DNA of 64,000 bases, taken from positions 1,074,151 through 1,138,150 of the forward strand of contig NZ_LFTY01000002.1 of assembly GCF_001078595.1 (NCBI RefSeq), written 5' to 3'. The notes beneath the pieces are model-generated. The model was not told the origin of the DNA, did no database searches, and worked only from the letters and a program-made list of their open reading frames with translations. The position numbers and the translations under genes were made by a program. Source of the stretch: Candidatus Rhodobacter oscarellae (lineage in GTDB: Bacteria; Pseudomonadota; Alphaproteobacteria; Rhodobacterales; Rhodobacteraceae). Shown here piece after piece: positions 1 to 8,937 of the stretch (position 1 is the first letter of the stretch; every line of letters begins with the position of its first letter).

Positions 1-135
1 GACGGGCGAGACCGCGCCCTGCAAGCCTATGGGATGTTTAAAGATAGATAAGAATTTGACCCAAAGCGCGAATTCGTACGTAATGCCTGCCATAGGATGA
101 GGACGGGTGCGGGCTCGCCCCAGGCAAGGAGCGGA

Positions 136-1347
136 ATGACTATACTTCAGACGGTTGAGGGGCAGGCGGGGCTGCCTCGATACTTCGCGCGCGTGTTGGA
201 CATGGCGCAGGCGATGAACACAGGGCGCGTGGACTTCGTGCTTGAGGACGGGCGGCGCTTTCGCGCCGAGGGGCGCGCACCGGGGCCGGTGGCGGAACTG
301 CACATCCATAATGACGACCTATTCGCGCGGCTGATCCGCGAGGGCGATCTGGGATTTGCCGAGGCCTATATGGACGGCTGGTGGTCCACGCCCGATCTGC
401 AGGCCTTCATGGATCTGATGCATGCCGATAATGACGAGGTCTATGACAGCTTTGGCGGCATGGCGCTGGTGCGGGCGTTCGAGCGGGTGCGCTTTTGGCT
501 GCAGAGCAACTCCAAGCGGCAGGCCAAGAGGAACATCTCTGCGCATTACGATCTGGGCAACGAGTTCTACGGGCTGTGGCTTGACGACACGATGACCTAT
601 TCCTCGGCGCTGTTTGAGACCGGGCAAGAGAGCCTAGAGCGCGCGCAGGCCGCCAAATACGCGCTCATGGTGGATGCCATTGGCGCCAAGCCCGGGGATC
701 ACGTGCTGGAAATCGGCTGTGGCTGGGGCGGCTTCGCCGAATTCGCCGCACGCGAGCGCGGGCTGAAGGTCACCGGGGTCACAATCAGCCGCGAGCAGCA
801 CGATTATGCCCGCGCCCGAATGCAACGCTCTGGGCTGGCCGATCAGGTCGAGATCCGCCTGCAGGACTACCGCGACATTCAGGGCACATTCGATGGGGTG
901 GCCTCAATCGAGATGTTCGAGGCGGTGGGCGAGCGTTACTGGCCGACATATTTTCGCACGGTCAAGGAGCGCTTGAAGCCCGGCGCACGGGCCTCGTTGC
1001 AGATCATCACGGTCAGCGATGCGCGCTGGGAGTTCTACCGCCGAAGCGTTGATTTCATTCAGAAATACATCTTCCCCGGCGGCATGCTCCCGGCGCCGAA
1101 GGTGCTGCGCGCGCAGGTGCTCAAGAGCGGCCTGACCTGGGAGGGCTCCGCCGAGTTCGGCCCCAGCTATGGGCTTACCCTGCGCCGCTGGCATGAGACG
1201 TTCAACGACAGATGGTCGGATGTGGCGGCTCTCGGATTTGACACACGTTTCCGGAAAATGTGGAATTATTACCTGACCTCTTGCGCGGCGACCTTCGAGA
1301 GCGGAAACTGCGACGTAACACAAGTAACACTCGCAAAACCGGTCTGA
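136..1347 (+). CDS. SAM-dependent methyltransferase, cyclopropane-fatty-acyl-phospholipid synthase family
   Basis: About 403 residues when started at the ATG at 136, which has AAGGAG six bases upstream; the ATG at 97 has no ribosome site. The SAM-binding glycine motif VLEIGCGWGGFAEFAA lies near residue 190. It is followed by GVTISREQHDYARAR and IEMFEAVGERYW, both characteristic of the CFA synthase family, which adds a methylene group from SAM across double bonds of membrane phospholipid acyl chains. In Rhodobacteraceae several paralogues exist and not all make cyclopropane rings, so the exact product is not certain. It is followed after a few bases by trgA on the same strand and may share its transcript. 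Confidence 0.88.
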   Translation: MTILQTVEGQAGLPRYFARVLDMAQAMNTGRVDFVLEDGRRFRAEGRAPGPVAELHIHNDDLFARLIREGDLGFAEAYMDGWWSTPDLQAFMDLMHADNDEVYDSFGGMALVRAFERVRFWLQSNSKRQAKRNISAHYDLGNEFYGLWLDDTMTYSSALFETGQESLERAQAAKYALMVDAIGAKPGDHVLEIGCGWGGFAEFAARERGLKVTGVTISREQHDYARARMQRSGLADQVEIRLQDYRDIQGTFDGVASIEMFEAVGERYWPTYFRTVKERLKPGARASLQIITVSDARWEFYRRSVDFIQKYIFPGGMLPAPKVLRAQVLKSGLTWEGSAEFGPSYGLTLRRWHETFNDRWSDVAALGFDTRFRKMWNYYLTSCAATFESGNCDVTQVTLAKPV

Positions 1348-1351
1348 TAAC

Positions 1352-1798
1352 ATGCCCACAATGGCCAAACTCTTCGCGGCGATCCTTTTCGCGGTGCTGG
1401 GGTATTTTGTGGCCGATCTGGTGGGCGGTCACCTGCCGCCAGAGAAACCGCAGGGGATGCTGCGCGAGATCACCGCTTTCTTCGGTCTGTTGGTGGGGTG
1501 GATGTTTCTCGGCCGGCGCATCGTGGGCGAATAGTCCAACGCGGCTGGGCTGGGGCTCTCGGCGGGGGTGGTGTTGGTGCTGGTCTCGCTGATCTACTTC
1601 TCGGGCTACGAGATGATCCGCCGCGCGATGCGCCTGGCCTATGGCGGCAACCCGTTTGAGGCGCTGGAGGATATGTTCGCAATCGCCTGGGAATACGCGC
1701 TGGATTTTCTGGCCAAGCCGGACGTGATCATCGGCCTTGCCATTGGCTCTATCCTGGCGGGGACGGTGGTCAAGGCCGTCTCTCGGATCTGGTCATAA
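1352..1798 (+). pseudogene. trgA: TrgA-family membrane protein interrupted by an in-frame amber codon
   Basis: Two reading segments in the same frame (1352-1534 and 1568-1798) together spell a TrgA-type membrane protein of about 148 residues, joined across TAG at 1532-1534. The first part starts MPTMAKLFAAILFAVLGYFV; the second carries SLIYFSGYEMIRRAMRLAYGG and a C-terminal helix ending AGTVVKAVSRIWS. As I remember the family, the stop replaces a residue usually Tyr (a GYSAA-like stretch), so a single TAY to TAG change would explain it. trgB and cysK follow directly, the gene order of the Rhodobacter sphaeroides tellurite-resistance locus. It could be a true pseudogene or a sequencing error; no frameshift is needed to read through. 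Confidence 0.75.
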
Positions 1799-1804
1799 GG
1801 CGCA

Positions 1805-2899
1805 GTGCCGCGGGTTTTTCTCTTTGGGGGTCTGCTTGACCCCGGGTTGCGGCGGGCCGTGCTGGGCGCGGAGGTTCCGCTTGCCGAGGTGACCTTGCCT
1901 GGGTTCCGTGCCGGTCTTACACGCCAAACCCATGGCGCCGCGCTGGTCAGCGCAGCAGGCGCGCAGGTGCGCGGGGCGGTCGCCGATCTATCGGGCCTCC
2001 CACAGCAACGCCTCGAGTTCTGGGCAGACGTGTTCGGCTATCAGCCCCGCGCGCTGCCCGAGATCGACGCCATCGGCTATGGCTGCGCCGAGGCCGGGCA
2101 GGACTGGGACCTGGCCGCCTGGCAAGACCGCTGGGGCGCTACGGTTCGGCGCGCCTCTGAGGATGTGATCAGCTTTCTGGGTGATCGTGACCCCCAGACC
2201 ATGCGCCGCTCATTAGAACAGATCATGGTGCGCGCCGCGAGTTGGGCGCGCGCGCAGGCCGAAGAGACCCCCATGAACATGCGCCATGGATTCACAGCCG
2301 AGGACGTGGAAACTGACGCCGCTAGAAAGCCTTACCTGGACTTCTTCATGTTGGAGGAACAGGATCTGAGGTTCCGCAAATTCAACGGCGGCGTCAGCGC
2401 GACGGTGCAGCGCGCCGCTTTCGTGTCTGGTGATGCGGTGACGGTGCTGCCCTATGATCCCGTGCGCGACCGGGTCCTGGTGATCGAGCAGTTCCGCTTC
2501 GGGCCGCTGTTGCGTGGCGACCGATGGCCCTGGAGCCTGGAGCCCATCGCGGGCCGCATTGACCCCGGCGAGAGCCCCGCAGATACGGCGGCGCGCGAGG
2601 CGCAGGAGGAGGCCGGCCTGGCGATCTCGCGCCTGGAGAGCGTTGCAAACTACTATCCTTCGCCGGGCGCGGTCTCGGAATATCTGTTCAGCTATGTGGG
2701 CATCGCGGATCTGCCGGATGAGGCGGCGCGCATCGGCGGGCTTGAGGCCGAGGCCGAAGACATCCGCGGCGTGATCCTGCCGTTTGATGGCCTTATGGAG
2801 CTGCTGCAAAGCGGCGAGGCGCAGAACGGCCCGCTGGTTCTGACGGCGCTATGGCTGCAGGCGCACCGGGGGCGTCTGCGCGGGGCGGGTTCGATTTGA
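1805..2899 (+). CDS. trgB: TrgB-like NUDIX hydrolase (ADP-ribose pyrophosphatase type)
   Basis: A 364-residue protein beginning with GTG at 1805, six bases after the trgA stop. Residues 1 to about 150 hold an N-terminal domain starting with a gamma-glutamylcyclotransferase-like FLFGGLLDPGLRRAVLG stretch. The C-terminal half is a NUDIX domain. Its box, GRIDPGESPADTAAREAQEE then AGL, fits the consensus G-x5-E-x7-RE-U-x-EE-x-G-U exactly, near residues 250-272. NUDIX enzymes of this kind cleave ADP-ribose to AMP and ribose phosphate. Position between trgA and cysK matches the tellurite-resistance locus described in R. sphaeroides. How NUDIX activity helps against tellurite is unknown. Confidence 0.85.
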   Translation: MPRVFLFGGLLDPGLRRAVLGAEVPLAEVTLPGFRAGLTRQTHGAALVSAAGAQVRGAVADLSGLPQQRLEFWADVFGYQPRALPEIDAIGYGCAEAGQDWDLAAWQDRWGATVRRASEDVISFLGDRDPQTMRRSLEQIMVRAASWARAQAEETPMNMRHGFTAEDVETDAARKPYLDFFMLEEQDLRFRKFNGGVSATVQRAAFVSGDAVTVLPYDPVRDRVLVIEQFRFGPLLRGDRWPWSLEPIAGRIDPGESPADTAAREAQEEAGLAISRLESVANYYPSPGAVSEYLFSYVGIADLPDEAARIGGLEAEAEDIRGVILPFDGLMELLQSGEAQNGPLVLTALWLQAHRGRLRGAGSI

Positions 2900-2937
2900 G
2901 TTTCGTTGGGGGAAAATTAAGCGAATCGGCGGAATAA

Positions 2938-2962
2938 TCGAACCGGGTGGGTTCGACGAACC
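2938..2962. promoter_or_regulatory. Overlapping inverted repeats upstream of cysK
   Basis: TCGAACC at 2938-2944 pairs with GGTTCGA at 2950-2956, and GGTTCG at 2950-2955 pairs again with CGAACC at 2957-2962. The three alternating arms sit in the 200-bp gap between trgB and cysK. They look like a regulator site or an RNA structure; no regulator is identified. Confidence 0.35.
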
Positions 2963-3100
2963 GCGTTGACCACCGCCCAACCCGACAGCATGGAACAATC
3001 CGGCTATGCCCGCTGCGCGGGCGCCGCCACAAACGGCGCTTGAGTTCACCAATTGCCCGGCCTAAACCTCGATGAACCAAGAGATCATAGGGGGCGTGCC

Positions 3101-4129
3101 ATGCGGGTTTACAAGGATTTGCCGGATGCGATCGGCAAGACGCCCCTGATACGTCTAAAGGCCGCCTCCGAGGCCACGGGCTGCGACATCTACGGCAAGG
3201 CAGAGTTTCTGAACCCCGGCCAATCCGTCAAGGACCGCGCGGCGCTCTATATCATCCGCGACGCGATCGCGCGCGGCGACCTTAAGCCCGGCGGCACGAT
3301 CGTCGAGGGCACGGCCGGTAATACCGGGATCGGGCTGGCGCTGGTCGGCGCGGCCTTGGGGTTCAAGACGGTGATCGTGATCCCCGAGACCCAGAGCCAG
3401 GAAAAGAAGGACATGATCCGCCTGGCCGGGGCCGAACTGGTGCAGGTGCCCGCGGTTCCCTACAAGAACCCCAACAATTATGTCAAATATTCCGGGCGCT
3501 TGGCGGCTGAACTTAACAAGACCGACCCGAATGGCGCGATCTGGGCGAACCAGTTCGACAACACCGCCAACCGGCAGGCGCATATCGAGACTACAGGCCC
3601 CGAGATCTGGGAGCAGACCGGCGGCAAGGTGGACGGGTTCATCTGCGCGGCGGGCTCTGGCGGCACGGTCGCGGGCATCGGCGCAGCGCTGCAGCCCAAG
3701 GGCCTGAAGGTCGGGTTGGCCGACCCAGAGGGCGCCGGCATGTACAAGATCTATACCGGCCAGGAGAATCCCGGCAACTCGATCACCGAGGGCATCGGGC
3801 AGGGGCGTGTCACGGCGAACCTAGAGGGCTTCACCCCCGATTTTGTCACCCGCGTGCCGGATGCCGAGGCGGTGCAGATTGTCTTTGACCTCTTGCAGGC
3901 CGAGGGGCTGTGCATGGGTGGCTCCACCGGCGTCAATATCGCGGGCGCGATGCATATGGCGCGCGAGATGGGGCCCGGCAAGACCATCGTGACGATCCTG
4001 TGCGATTTCGGCACGCGCTATCAATCCAAGCTCTTCAACCCGGACTTCCTGCGCTCCAAGGACCTGCCAGTGCCTGATTGGCTGGACGCGGCCCCGCAGG
4101 ACATCCCAACGGTCTTTGAAGCCGAGTGA
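3101..4129 (+). CDS. cysK: Cysteine synthase A (O-acetylserine sulfhydrylase)
   Basis: 342 residues from the ATG at 3101 (MRVYKDLPDAIGKTPLIRL); upstream in-frame codons include only a poor TTG. It makes L-cysteine from O-acetylserine and sulfide in the cytoplasm with pyridoxal phosphate. The PLP lysine is in NPGQSVKDRAALY near residue 43. The substrate loop GTAGNTGIGLA and the phosphate-binding glycine loop CAAGSGGTVAGIGAA are intact. It follows trgAB, the known companion order; cysK also contributes to tellurite tolerance in R. sphaeroides. The stop TGA overlaps the ATG of the next gene. Confidence 0.95.
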   Translation: MRVYKDLPDAIGKTPLIRLKAASEATGCDIYGKAEFLNPGQSVKDRAALYIIRDAIARGDLKPGGTIVEGTAGNTGIGLALVGAALGFKTVIVIPETQSQEKKDMIRLAGAELVQVPAVPYKNPNNYVKYSGRLAAELNKTDPNGAIWANQFDNTANRQAHIETTGPEIWEQTGGKVDGFICAAGSGGTVAGIGAALQPKGLKVGLADPEGAGMYKIYTGQENPGNSITEGIGQGRVTANLEGFTPDFVTRVPDAEAVQIVFDLLQAEGLCMGGSTGVNIAGAMHMAREMGPGKTIVTILCDFGTRYQSKLFNPDFLRSKDLPVPDWLDAAPQDIPTVFEAE

Positions 4130-6534
4130 TGCGCCGCCTTTGGCATATCGCGGCGGTTGCTGTCTGGGTCATTCTGGCCAGCACCGTTCTGGCGGGCGTC
4201 ACCCTGGCGCAGACCACGGCCGAAGAGATCGACTACGAGGCCTGGGCCACCGTGGCCGAGCGGGCCGAGGGGGCGATTGAGGCCGGGCGTGCCTCCAACG
4301 AGGCCTTCGAAAGCCTGCGCTCTGAGGTGGTGGTCTGGCGCGAACGTTTCCTGCGCGGCCAGGACCTTAACGCGGAACGCATTACCACGCTGAGCTCGCA
4401 GATCGAGGCCTTGGGGCCGGCCCCCGGCGAGGGCGAGACCGAGGCGCAAGAGATCGCGGACCGGCGCGCGGAACTGGCAGAGCAGCTGGCCGGCGCCCAG
4501 GCCCCGGCTGTGAGCGCCGAAGAGGCCTATAGCCGCGCCGATGGGCTCGCACGCGAAATTGACGCGATCATTCGCGACCGCCAGGCCGACGCGCTGGTGC
4601 AACTGGGACCCACCCCGCTGAACCCGGCCAATTGGACGGACGCTTGGGAGGACATCAAGCGCGCCTTCCGGGTGATCTACACCGAGGCCGCTGACAGCTG
4701 GGCCTCGCCGATCCGGCGCGACGCCCTGCAGGACGCCCTGCCGCGCGTGCTTTTGTTTGCCGTGGCGGCGCTGATCCTGCTGCTGCGGGGCGGCGAGTTG
4801 GTGCGGCGCGCACAGGCCGCCACAGCAGAGCAGATCCCCGCACGAGCCGCGCGGCTGGCCCGCATTCTGTGGGGCATGATTGAGGCTCTGGCGCCCATCC
4901 TGGGCATCTACCTGGCCGTGATCGCGCTGAACGCAACCGGGCTTTTGGGGTTCCGTGGTGTTGCGTTGGCGAATGCGTTGCCGTTGTTTGGGCTGTTTCT
5001 CTTTGTGGCCTATTGGCTGGGTAATCGGCTTTTCACGACGGCGCGCTATATCTCCATCGCGCCAGATCGGGCCGCCAGCCTGCGCCGGTCCGCGACGTTG
5101 TTGGGGCTGCTTTACGGGCTGACGGCGATCATCGGGGCGCTGTCGCAGTTCGATGATTTCGCCCCGGCGACGCTGGCGGTGCTGTATTTCCCGTTCGGGC
5201 TGCTTGCGGGTTTGTCCTTGATCCGCCTGGGCCGGTTGCTGGTGCATGTGACCCGCACGGAACCTATCGACGAGACGGCGGTGTTCGGTGGGCGCTGGCT
5301 GGGGTTTGCAGGGCGCCTGACGGTGCTGCTGGCCGTGGCCGGGATGGTCCTTCTGGCGGTGGGCTACCTAGAGGCGGGCCTGTTCCTGCTCTTGCCGACG
5401 ATTGGCACGCTGGCCCTGATTGGCCTGCTGTTCGTTCTGATCGATCTGACGCGCGAGGTCTATGAGTTGGCCGTGGGCGACACCGAGGAGGGCGCCAGCG
5501 CCGCCCTGATCCCCACGCTTCTCAGCCTTCTGATCATCCTCGCCTCATTGCCGTTCTTCGCGCTGGTCTGGGGCGCGCGGGTGGCCGACCTGACCGAGCT
5601 TTGGGCGCGGTTCCGCGAGGGCTTTACCATCGGGGACGCGCGCATCTCGCCGCAGATCTTCCTGACCTTCGTGCTGGTCTTCGTGGCGCTCTATATCGCG
5701 ACGCGTATCATCCAGGGCGCCTTGCGCACGAATGTGCTGCCCAAGACCAGCATGGACCCCGGGGGGCAGACCGCGGTGGTCTCTGGGGTCGGATATATTG
5801 GCATCTTCCTGGCGGCGCTGATCGCGATCACGACCGCGGGGATCGACCTGTCCTCGCTGGCATTGGTGGCAGGGGCCTTGTCAGTGGGCATTGGCTTTGG
5901 CCTGCAGAACATCGTGCAGAACTTCGTCTCGGGCATCATCCTGCTGATCGAGCGCCCGGTGGCCGAGGGCGACTGGATCGAGGTCGGCGGGCATACGGGC
6001 ATCGTCAAGAAGATCTCGGTGCGCTCAACGCTGATCGAGACCTTTGATCGGGTGGATGTGATCGTGCCCAATGGCGACTTCATCGCCGGCGCGGTGAAGA
6101 ACTGGACCCGCACGAACAACATTGGGCGGATCATCGTCGTGGTGGGCGTGGCCTATGGCAACGACACGCGTCGGATCACGCAGATCCTCGAAGAGATCGC
6201 CGCCGAGCATCCCCTGGTCACCGTCGATCCCGAGCCGGGGGTGGATTTCCTGGGCTTCGGCGCCGACAGCCTGGACTTCCGCATTCGCGCGGTGCTCTCG
6301 GATGTGAACTACTCCTTGTCGGTCAAAAACGAGATCCATCACCGCATTGCCGAGCGCTTTGCCGAGGAGGGGATCGAGATCCCCTTCGCGCAGCGCGACC
6401 TATGGCTGCGCAATCCAGAGACGCTGCGCCAGGTGGCCGCGCCGCCAGCAGAGCCGCGCCCCGGCAAGATGGTCGAGGAGTTGGACCCGGATCTGATCGC
6501 GGATGGCGACACGGAGGCGGAGGGCGACACTTGA
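4129..6534 (+). CDS. DUF3772 / MscS-family mechanosensitive channel
   Basis: About 801 residues from the ATG at 4129, which overlaps the cysK stop (TGATG), suggesting coupled translation. A signal peptide (WHIAAVAVWVILASTVLAGV, cleaved after LAQ) leads into a periplasmic, helix-rich DUF3772 region (residues ~30-200). Then come roughly ten membrane segments and a C-terminal MscS pore and beta domain. The pore helix has AGALSVGIGFGLQNIVQNF near residue 590, followed by the beta-domain motif ERPVAEGDWIEVGG and VPNGDFIAG. MscS proteins open under membrane tension and release solutes on osmotic downshift. Large YbdG/YjeP-like members with an exported N-terminal domain are common in alphaproteobacteria. 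Confidence 0.92.
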   Translation: MRRLWHIAAVAVWVILASTVLAGVTLAQTTAEEIDYEAWATVAERAEGAIEAGRASNEAFESLRSEVVVWRERFLRGQDLNAERITTLSSQIEALGPAPGEGETEAQEIADRRAELAEQLAGAQAPAVSAEEAYSRADGLAREIDAIIRDRQADALVQLGPTPLNPANWTDAWEDIKRAFRVIYTEAADSWASPIRRDALQDALPRVLLFAVAALILLLRGGELVRRAQAATAEQIPARAARLARILWGMIEALAPILGIYLAVIALNATGLLGFRGVALANALPLFGLFLFVAYWLGNRLFTTARYISIAPDRAASLRRSATLLGLLYGLTAIIGALSQFDDFAPATLAVLYFPFGLLAGLSLIRLGRLLVHVTRTEPIDETAVFGGRWLGFAGRLTVLLAVAGMVLLAVGYLEAGLFLLLPTIGTLALIGLLFVLIDLTREVYELAVGDTEEGASAALIPTLLSLLIILASLPFFALVWGARVADLTELWARFREGFTIGDARISPQIFLTFVLVFVALYIATRIIQGALRTNVLPKTSMDPGGQTAVVSGVGYIGIFLAALIAITTAGIDLSSLALVAGALSVGIGFGLQNIVQNFVSGIILLIERPVAEGDWIEVGGHTGIVKKISVRSTLIETFDRVDVIVPNGDFIAGAVKNWTRTNNIGRIIVVVGVAYGNDTRRITQILEEIAAEHPLVTVDPEPGVDFLGFGADSLDFRIRAVLSDVNYSLSVKNEIHHRIAERFAEEGIEIPFAQRDLWLRNPETLRQVAAPPAEPRPGKMVEELDPDLIADGDTEAEGDT

Positions 6535-7241
6535 CCGAGATGCTCTTTCGCGAAGATGCCTATCTGCAAGAGGCGCCCGCGCGGGTCGTGGCCCATGTCG
6601 AAGGCGGCTTGGTGCTGGACCGCTCGATCTTCTACCCCCAAGGCGGCGGCCAACCGGGCGACACCGGTTGGGTCCTGTTCGAGGGCAATGACGCGCCGGT
6701 GAGCAACGCGGTGAAAGGCGAGGGCGACCAGATCGTCTTGCAGATGCAGGGCGCTCTGCCGCCGGTGGGCGCCGCGGTGACGCAGCGGCTGGACTGGCCG
6801 CGCCGCTTGGCGCATATGCGCGTGCATACGGGGCTGCATCTTCTGTCTGTGGTGATCCCGTTGCCCGTGACGGGGGGCGCGATCAGCGCCGTGAAGGGGC
6901 GGCTGGATTTCAATATGCCCGAGGCGCTGGAGGACAAGGAGGGGCTCGAGGCCAGGTTGAACGACCTGATAGCGCGAGACCTTCCCGTCGGCGAGGAATG
7001 GATCACCGACGCTGAACTCGCCGCGAATCCGGGCTTGGTCAAGACCATGTCGGTGAAGCCGCCCACCGGCGCGGGACGCGTCCGCCTAGTGCGCATTGGC
7101 GCGTGTGAGGCGCAGGTTGACCTGCAGCCCTGCGGCGGGACGCATGTGCGTTCCACGGGCGAGATCGGGCGCGTCACGCTCGGCAAGGTCGAGAAGAAGG
7201 GCGCGCAAAACCGCCGAGTGAACATGCTTTTGGCGGGGTGA
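6531..7241 (+). CDS. Alanyl-tRNA editing protein (AlaX-like, trans-editing deacylase)
   Basis: 236 residues from the TTG at 6531, which overlaps the preceding TGA and has GGAGG about eight bases upstream; the ATG at 6540 is an alternative. It resembles the editing domain of AlaRS and hydrolyses Ser-tRNA(Ala) or Gly-tRNA(Ala). The zinc-binding motifs HTGLH (near residue 103) and CGGTH (near 203) are both present, as is the IFYPQGGGQPGDTG stretch typical of AlaX. No aminoacylation domain is attached, so it acts as a free-standing editor. Translation is probably coupled to the MscS gene. Confidence 0.9.
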   Translation: MTEMLFREDAYLQEAPARVVAHVEGGLVLDRSIFYPQGGGQPGDTGWVLFEGNDAPVSNAVKGEGDQIVLQMQGALPPVGAAVTQRLDWPRRLAHMRVHTGLHLLSVVIPLPVTGGAISAVKGRLDFNMPEALEDKEGLEARLNDLIARDLPVGEEWITDAELAANPGLVKTMSVKPPTGAGRVRLVRIGACEAQVDLQPCGGTHVRSTGEIGRVTLGKVEKKGAQNRRVNMLLAG

Positions 7242-7272
7242 GGCTGGAACGAAAAGGGCAGGGTGGTTGCTG

Positions 7273-8127
7273 ATGCGCATGGCGCGGTTTTTATTGAGTT
7301 TCGTTGTGGCGCTGCTGGTCCTACCGGTCTCAGCGCAAGAGGCCTCGGTGGTGGCCACCGGAGAGGGGACCTTCGCAGGCGCCGCGGGGCTTGATCCAGA
7401 GCAGGACAGCGATGCCATCGCCGCGCTCGAGCAGCAGGCCTGGCGCGAGTACCGCTGGGAGGTGCTGGCCGATCAATCCGTTGCAATGACCTTTGCCGTC
7501 GCTGCGGGGCCGGCCGCCGAGGACTGGCCCGAGGCCGTCGCTCTGCTGGAGGACGCGGCGAAAGCGGCGCTCCTGATCAGCGAGGATGGCGAGGTCTTTG
7601 CGCCCCTTCCCGGCGATGGGCTGGCGCGCGCGGGGCAGGTCCTGGCCGTGCTGATCTCGCAAAAGGCAGTGACATTGGAGGGCGGGCTGGTCTTCTATCC
7701 CTCCGTTTGGGCCTTCGATCTGGAGGCCCGCGCCGTGGAGCCAAGCCAGGACGCGACCGTGGGGCCCATGCTCTTGCCGATCCAGATCGCGCCGCTGGGC
7801 TGCGATACACCGGGATGCGGCGAGGCCGTGGAAGAGGTCGACCCGGTCGCGGTCGATGGCGAGGCCAATGCCGAGGCGGGGACGGGGCCCAACCCGGCGC
7901 CGAGCGCATCCGCTGGCGCGCCCGATGGTTTGGCGCGCGAGCTGCAAGCCGAACTGGCCCGGGTGGGATGCTACACCATTGCGATCGACGGGCTCTGGGG
8001 GCCGGGGTCCCGACGCGCCATGACCGCCTACAACGCCGCGCGAGGCGCCGATCTGGCGGTGCAAACCGCGACAGCCAAGGCCCTGGCCGCGGTGGCCAAG
8101 GAAACCGGTGCCGTCTGCGGCGAGTAA
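7273..8127 (+). CDS. Exported protein with C-terminal peptidoglycan-binding-like domain
   Basis: About 284 residues from the ATG at 7273 (an ATG at 7279 is also possible). A signal peptide (MARFLLSFVVALLVLPVSAQ) is followed by an unfamiliar acidic, Ala-rich domain of about 180 residues, then a linker rich in Ala, Gly and Pro. The last 60 residues (ELQAELARVGCYTIAIDGLW then GPGSRRAMTAYN) look like a PG_binding_1 fold with the typical G-x-W-G-x-x-S/T-R-x-A pattern. Two Cys pairs may form disulfides. The cellular role is not known; it is probably periplasmic and cell-wall associated. Confidence 0.75.
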   Translation: MRMARFLLSFVVALLVLPVSAQEASVVATGEGTFAGAAGLDPEQDSDAIAALEQQAWREYRWEVLADQSVAMTFAVAAGPAAEDWPEAVALLEDAAKAALLISEDGEVFAPLPGDGLARAGQVLAVLISQKAVTLEGGLVFYPSVWAFDLEARAVEPSQDATVGPMLLPIQIAPLGCDTPGCGEAVEEVDPVAVDGEANAEAGTGPNPAPSASAGAPDGLARELQAELARVGCYTIAIDGLWGPGSRRAMTAYNAARGADLAVQTATAKALAAVAKETGAVCGE

Positions 8128-8192
8128 TCTGGCAGAAAGGCCTTGAATGCCCCTTGCCCCCGAACGGTTTTCAGCGATAGAAGGCGCGTCAC

Positions 8193-8282
8193 GGAGAGGT
8201 GGCCGAGTGGTCGAAGGCGCACGCCTGGAAAGTGTGTAGGCGGGAGACCGTCTCCAGGGTTCGAATCCCTGTCTCTCCGCCA
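8193..8282 (+). tRNA. tRNA-Ser(GGA)
   Basis: Ninety bases including an encoded CCA. The acceptor stem GGAGAGG pairs with TCTCTCC (last pair G-U), the anticodon loop CTGGAAA gives GGA, a long class-II variable arm follows, and the T arm reads GGTTCGAATCC. The 3' end is the left boundary of the accessory region. From CCAGGG in the T arm to a few bases past CCA it is identical, over 32 bp, to the other tRNA-Ser at 42425-42514. Confidence 0.97.
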
Positions 8283-8416
8283 CTAACAAAGTGATAATAA
8301 TTGCATATCTTTTGGATTTTCAGCGCCATAACGCGGGGCTCGATGCGGAGAATCCGCTTCGGTTTACTATTACACAACCCTTACACAAGATGACACATTT
8401 TGGGGGTGCATGGAAA

Positions 8417-8740
8417 ATGGCCGAAAAACACTCGATTCTGGGCGGTAAAGTGCGCGTCTACAAGCGAACCGGCAGCCCTGTTTAGCAGAGTTCTGTTTAC
8501 CTTGGCGGTAAGAACCACCGGGTGAGCACCAAGGAAGAAAGTCTGGCCAGCGCGAAGGACATCGCCGAGGATTGATTTTTCTCGCTGCGAGACAAGCTGC
8601 GGCACGGTGAATTGCTGAGCGATAAAACATTTCGGCTTGCAGCGGATCGTTTCAAACGGGAATGCGAAGTGCTCGCAGAAGTCGAGCGCAACAAGATTTC
8701 GGTGAAAGACCACTATCGCCGCGCTTGGCTTGGAGGTTAA
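8417..8740 (+). pseudogene. Remnant of a tyrosine-type site-specific integrase (N-terminal part)
   Basis: One frame from the ATG at 8417 to TAA at 8738-8740 reads MAEKHSILGGKVRVYKR, then TAG at 8483-8485, YLGGKNHRVSTKEESLASAK, then TGA at 8573-8575, then SLRDKLRHGELLSDKTFRLA and more. From memory this matches the N-terminal arm-binding region of phage-type integrases common beside tRNA genes in Rhodobacteraceae. Both stops fall where the family has Trp (TGG), so each is a single G-to-A change. The catalytic C-terminal domain is absent. Its place 135 bp after the tRNA-Ser end fits a dead integrase of the flanking island. Confidence 0.72.
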
Positions 8741-8750
8741 ACTTCCGGCA

Positions 8751-8937
8751 CTTCATTTGAGTGCCAGATCATATCTCGCTCTATCAGGCGCTCTTGGACC
8801 GCAACGATGCCAATAGCGGGCAGGTTACTTGGGCGTTTCGACATCAGGTGTCTTTTTTCCGGCTGACCTGGGTTGCCCGACTTCCGCGTCGCGTCAATCA
8901 ATCTGATTAACTGAAGCGACGCATTCACCGCGTTGCC
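8751..8937. other. Gap between the integrase remnant and the sugar transport operon
   Basis: About 190 bp with no supported gene. A 63-codon minus-strand frame here shows no start signal or family resemblance. Confidence 0.5.

Noticed and set aside
1532-1534. Programmed read-through or pyrrolysine at the trgA amber codon
   Set aside because: No recoding machinery or signal is expected in this lineage; mutation or read error is simpler.
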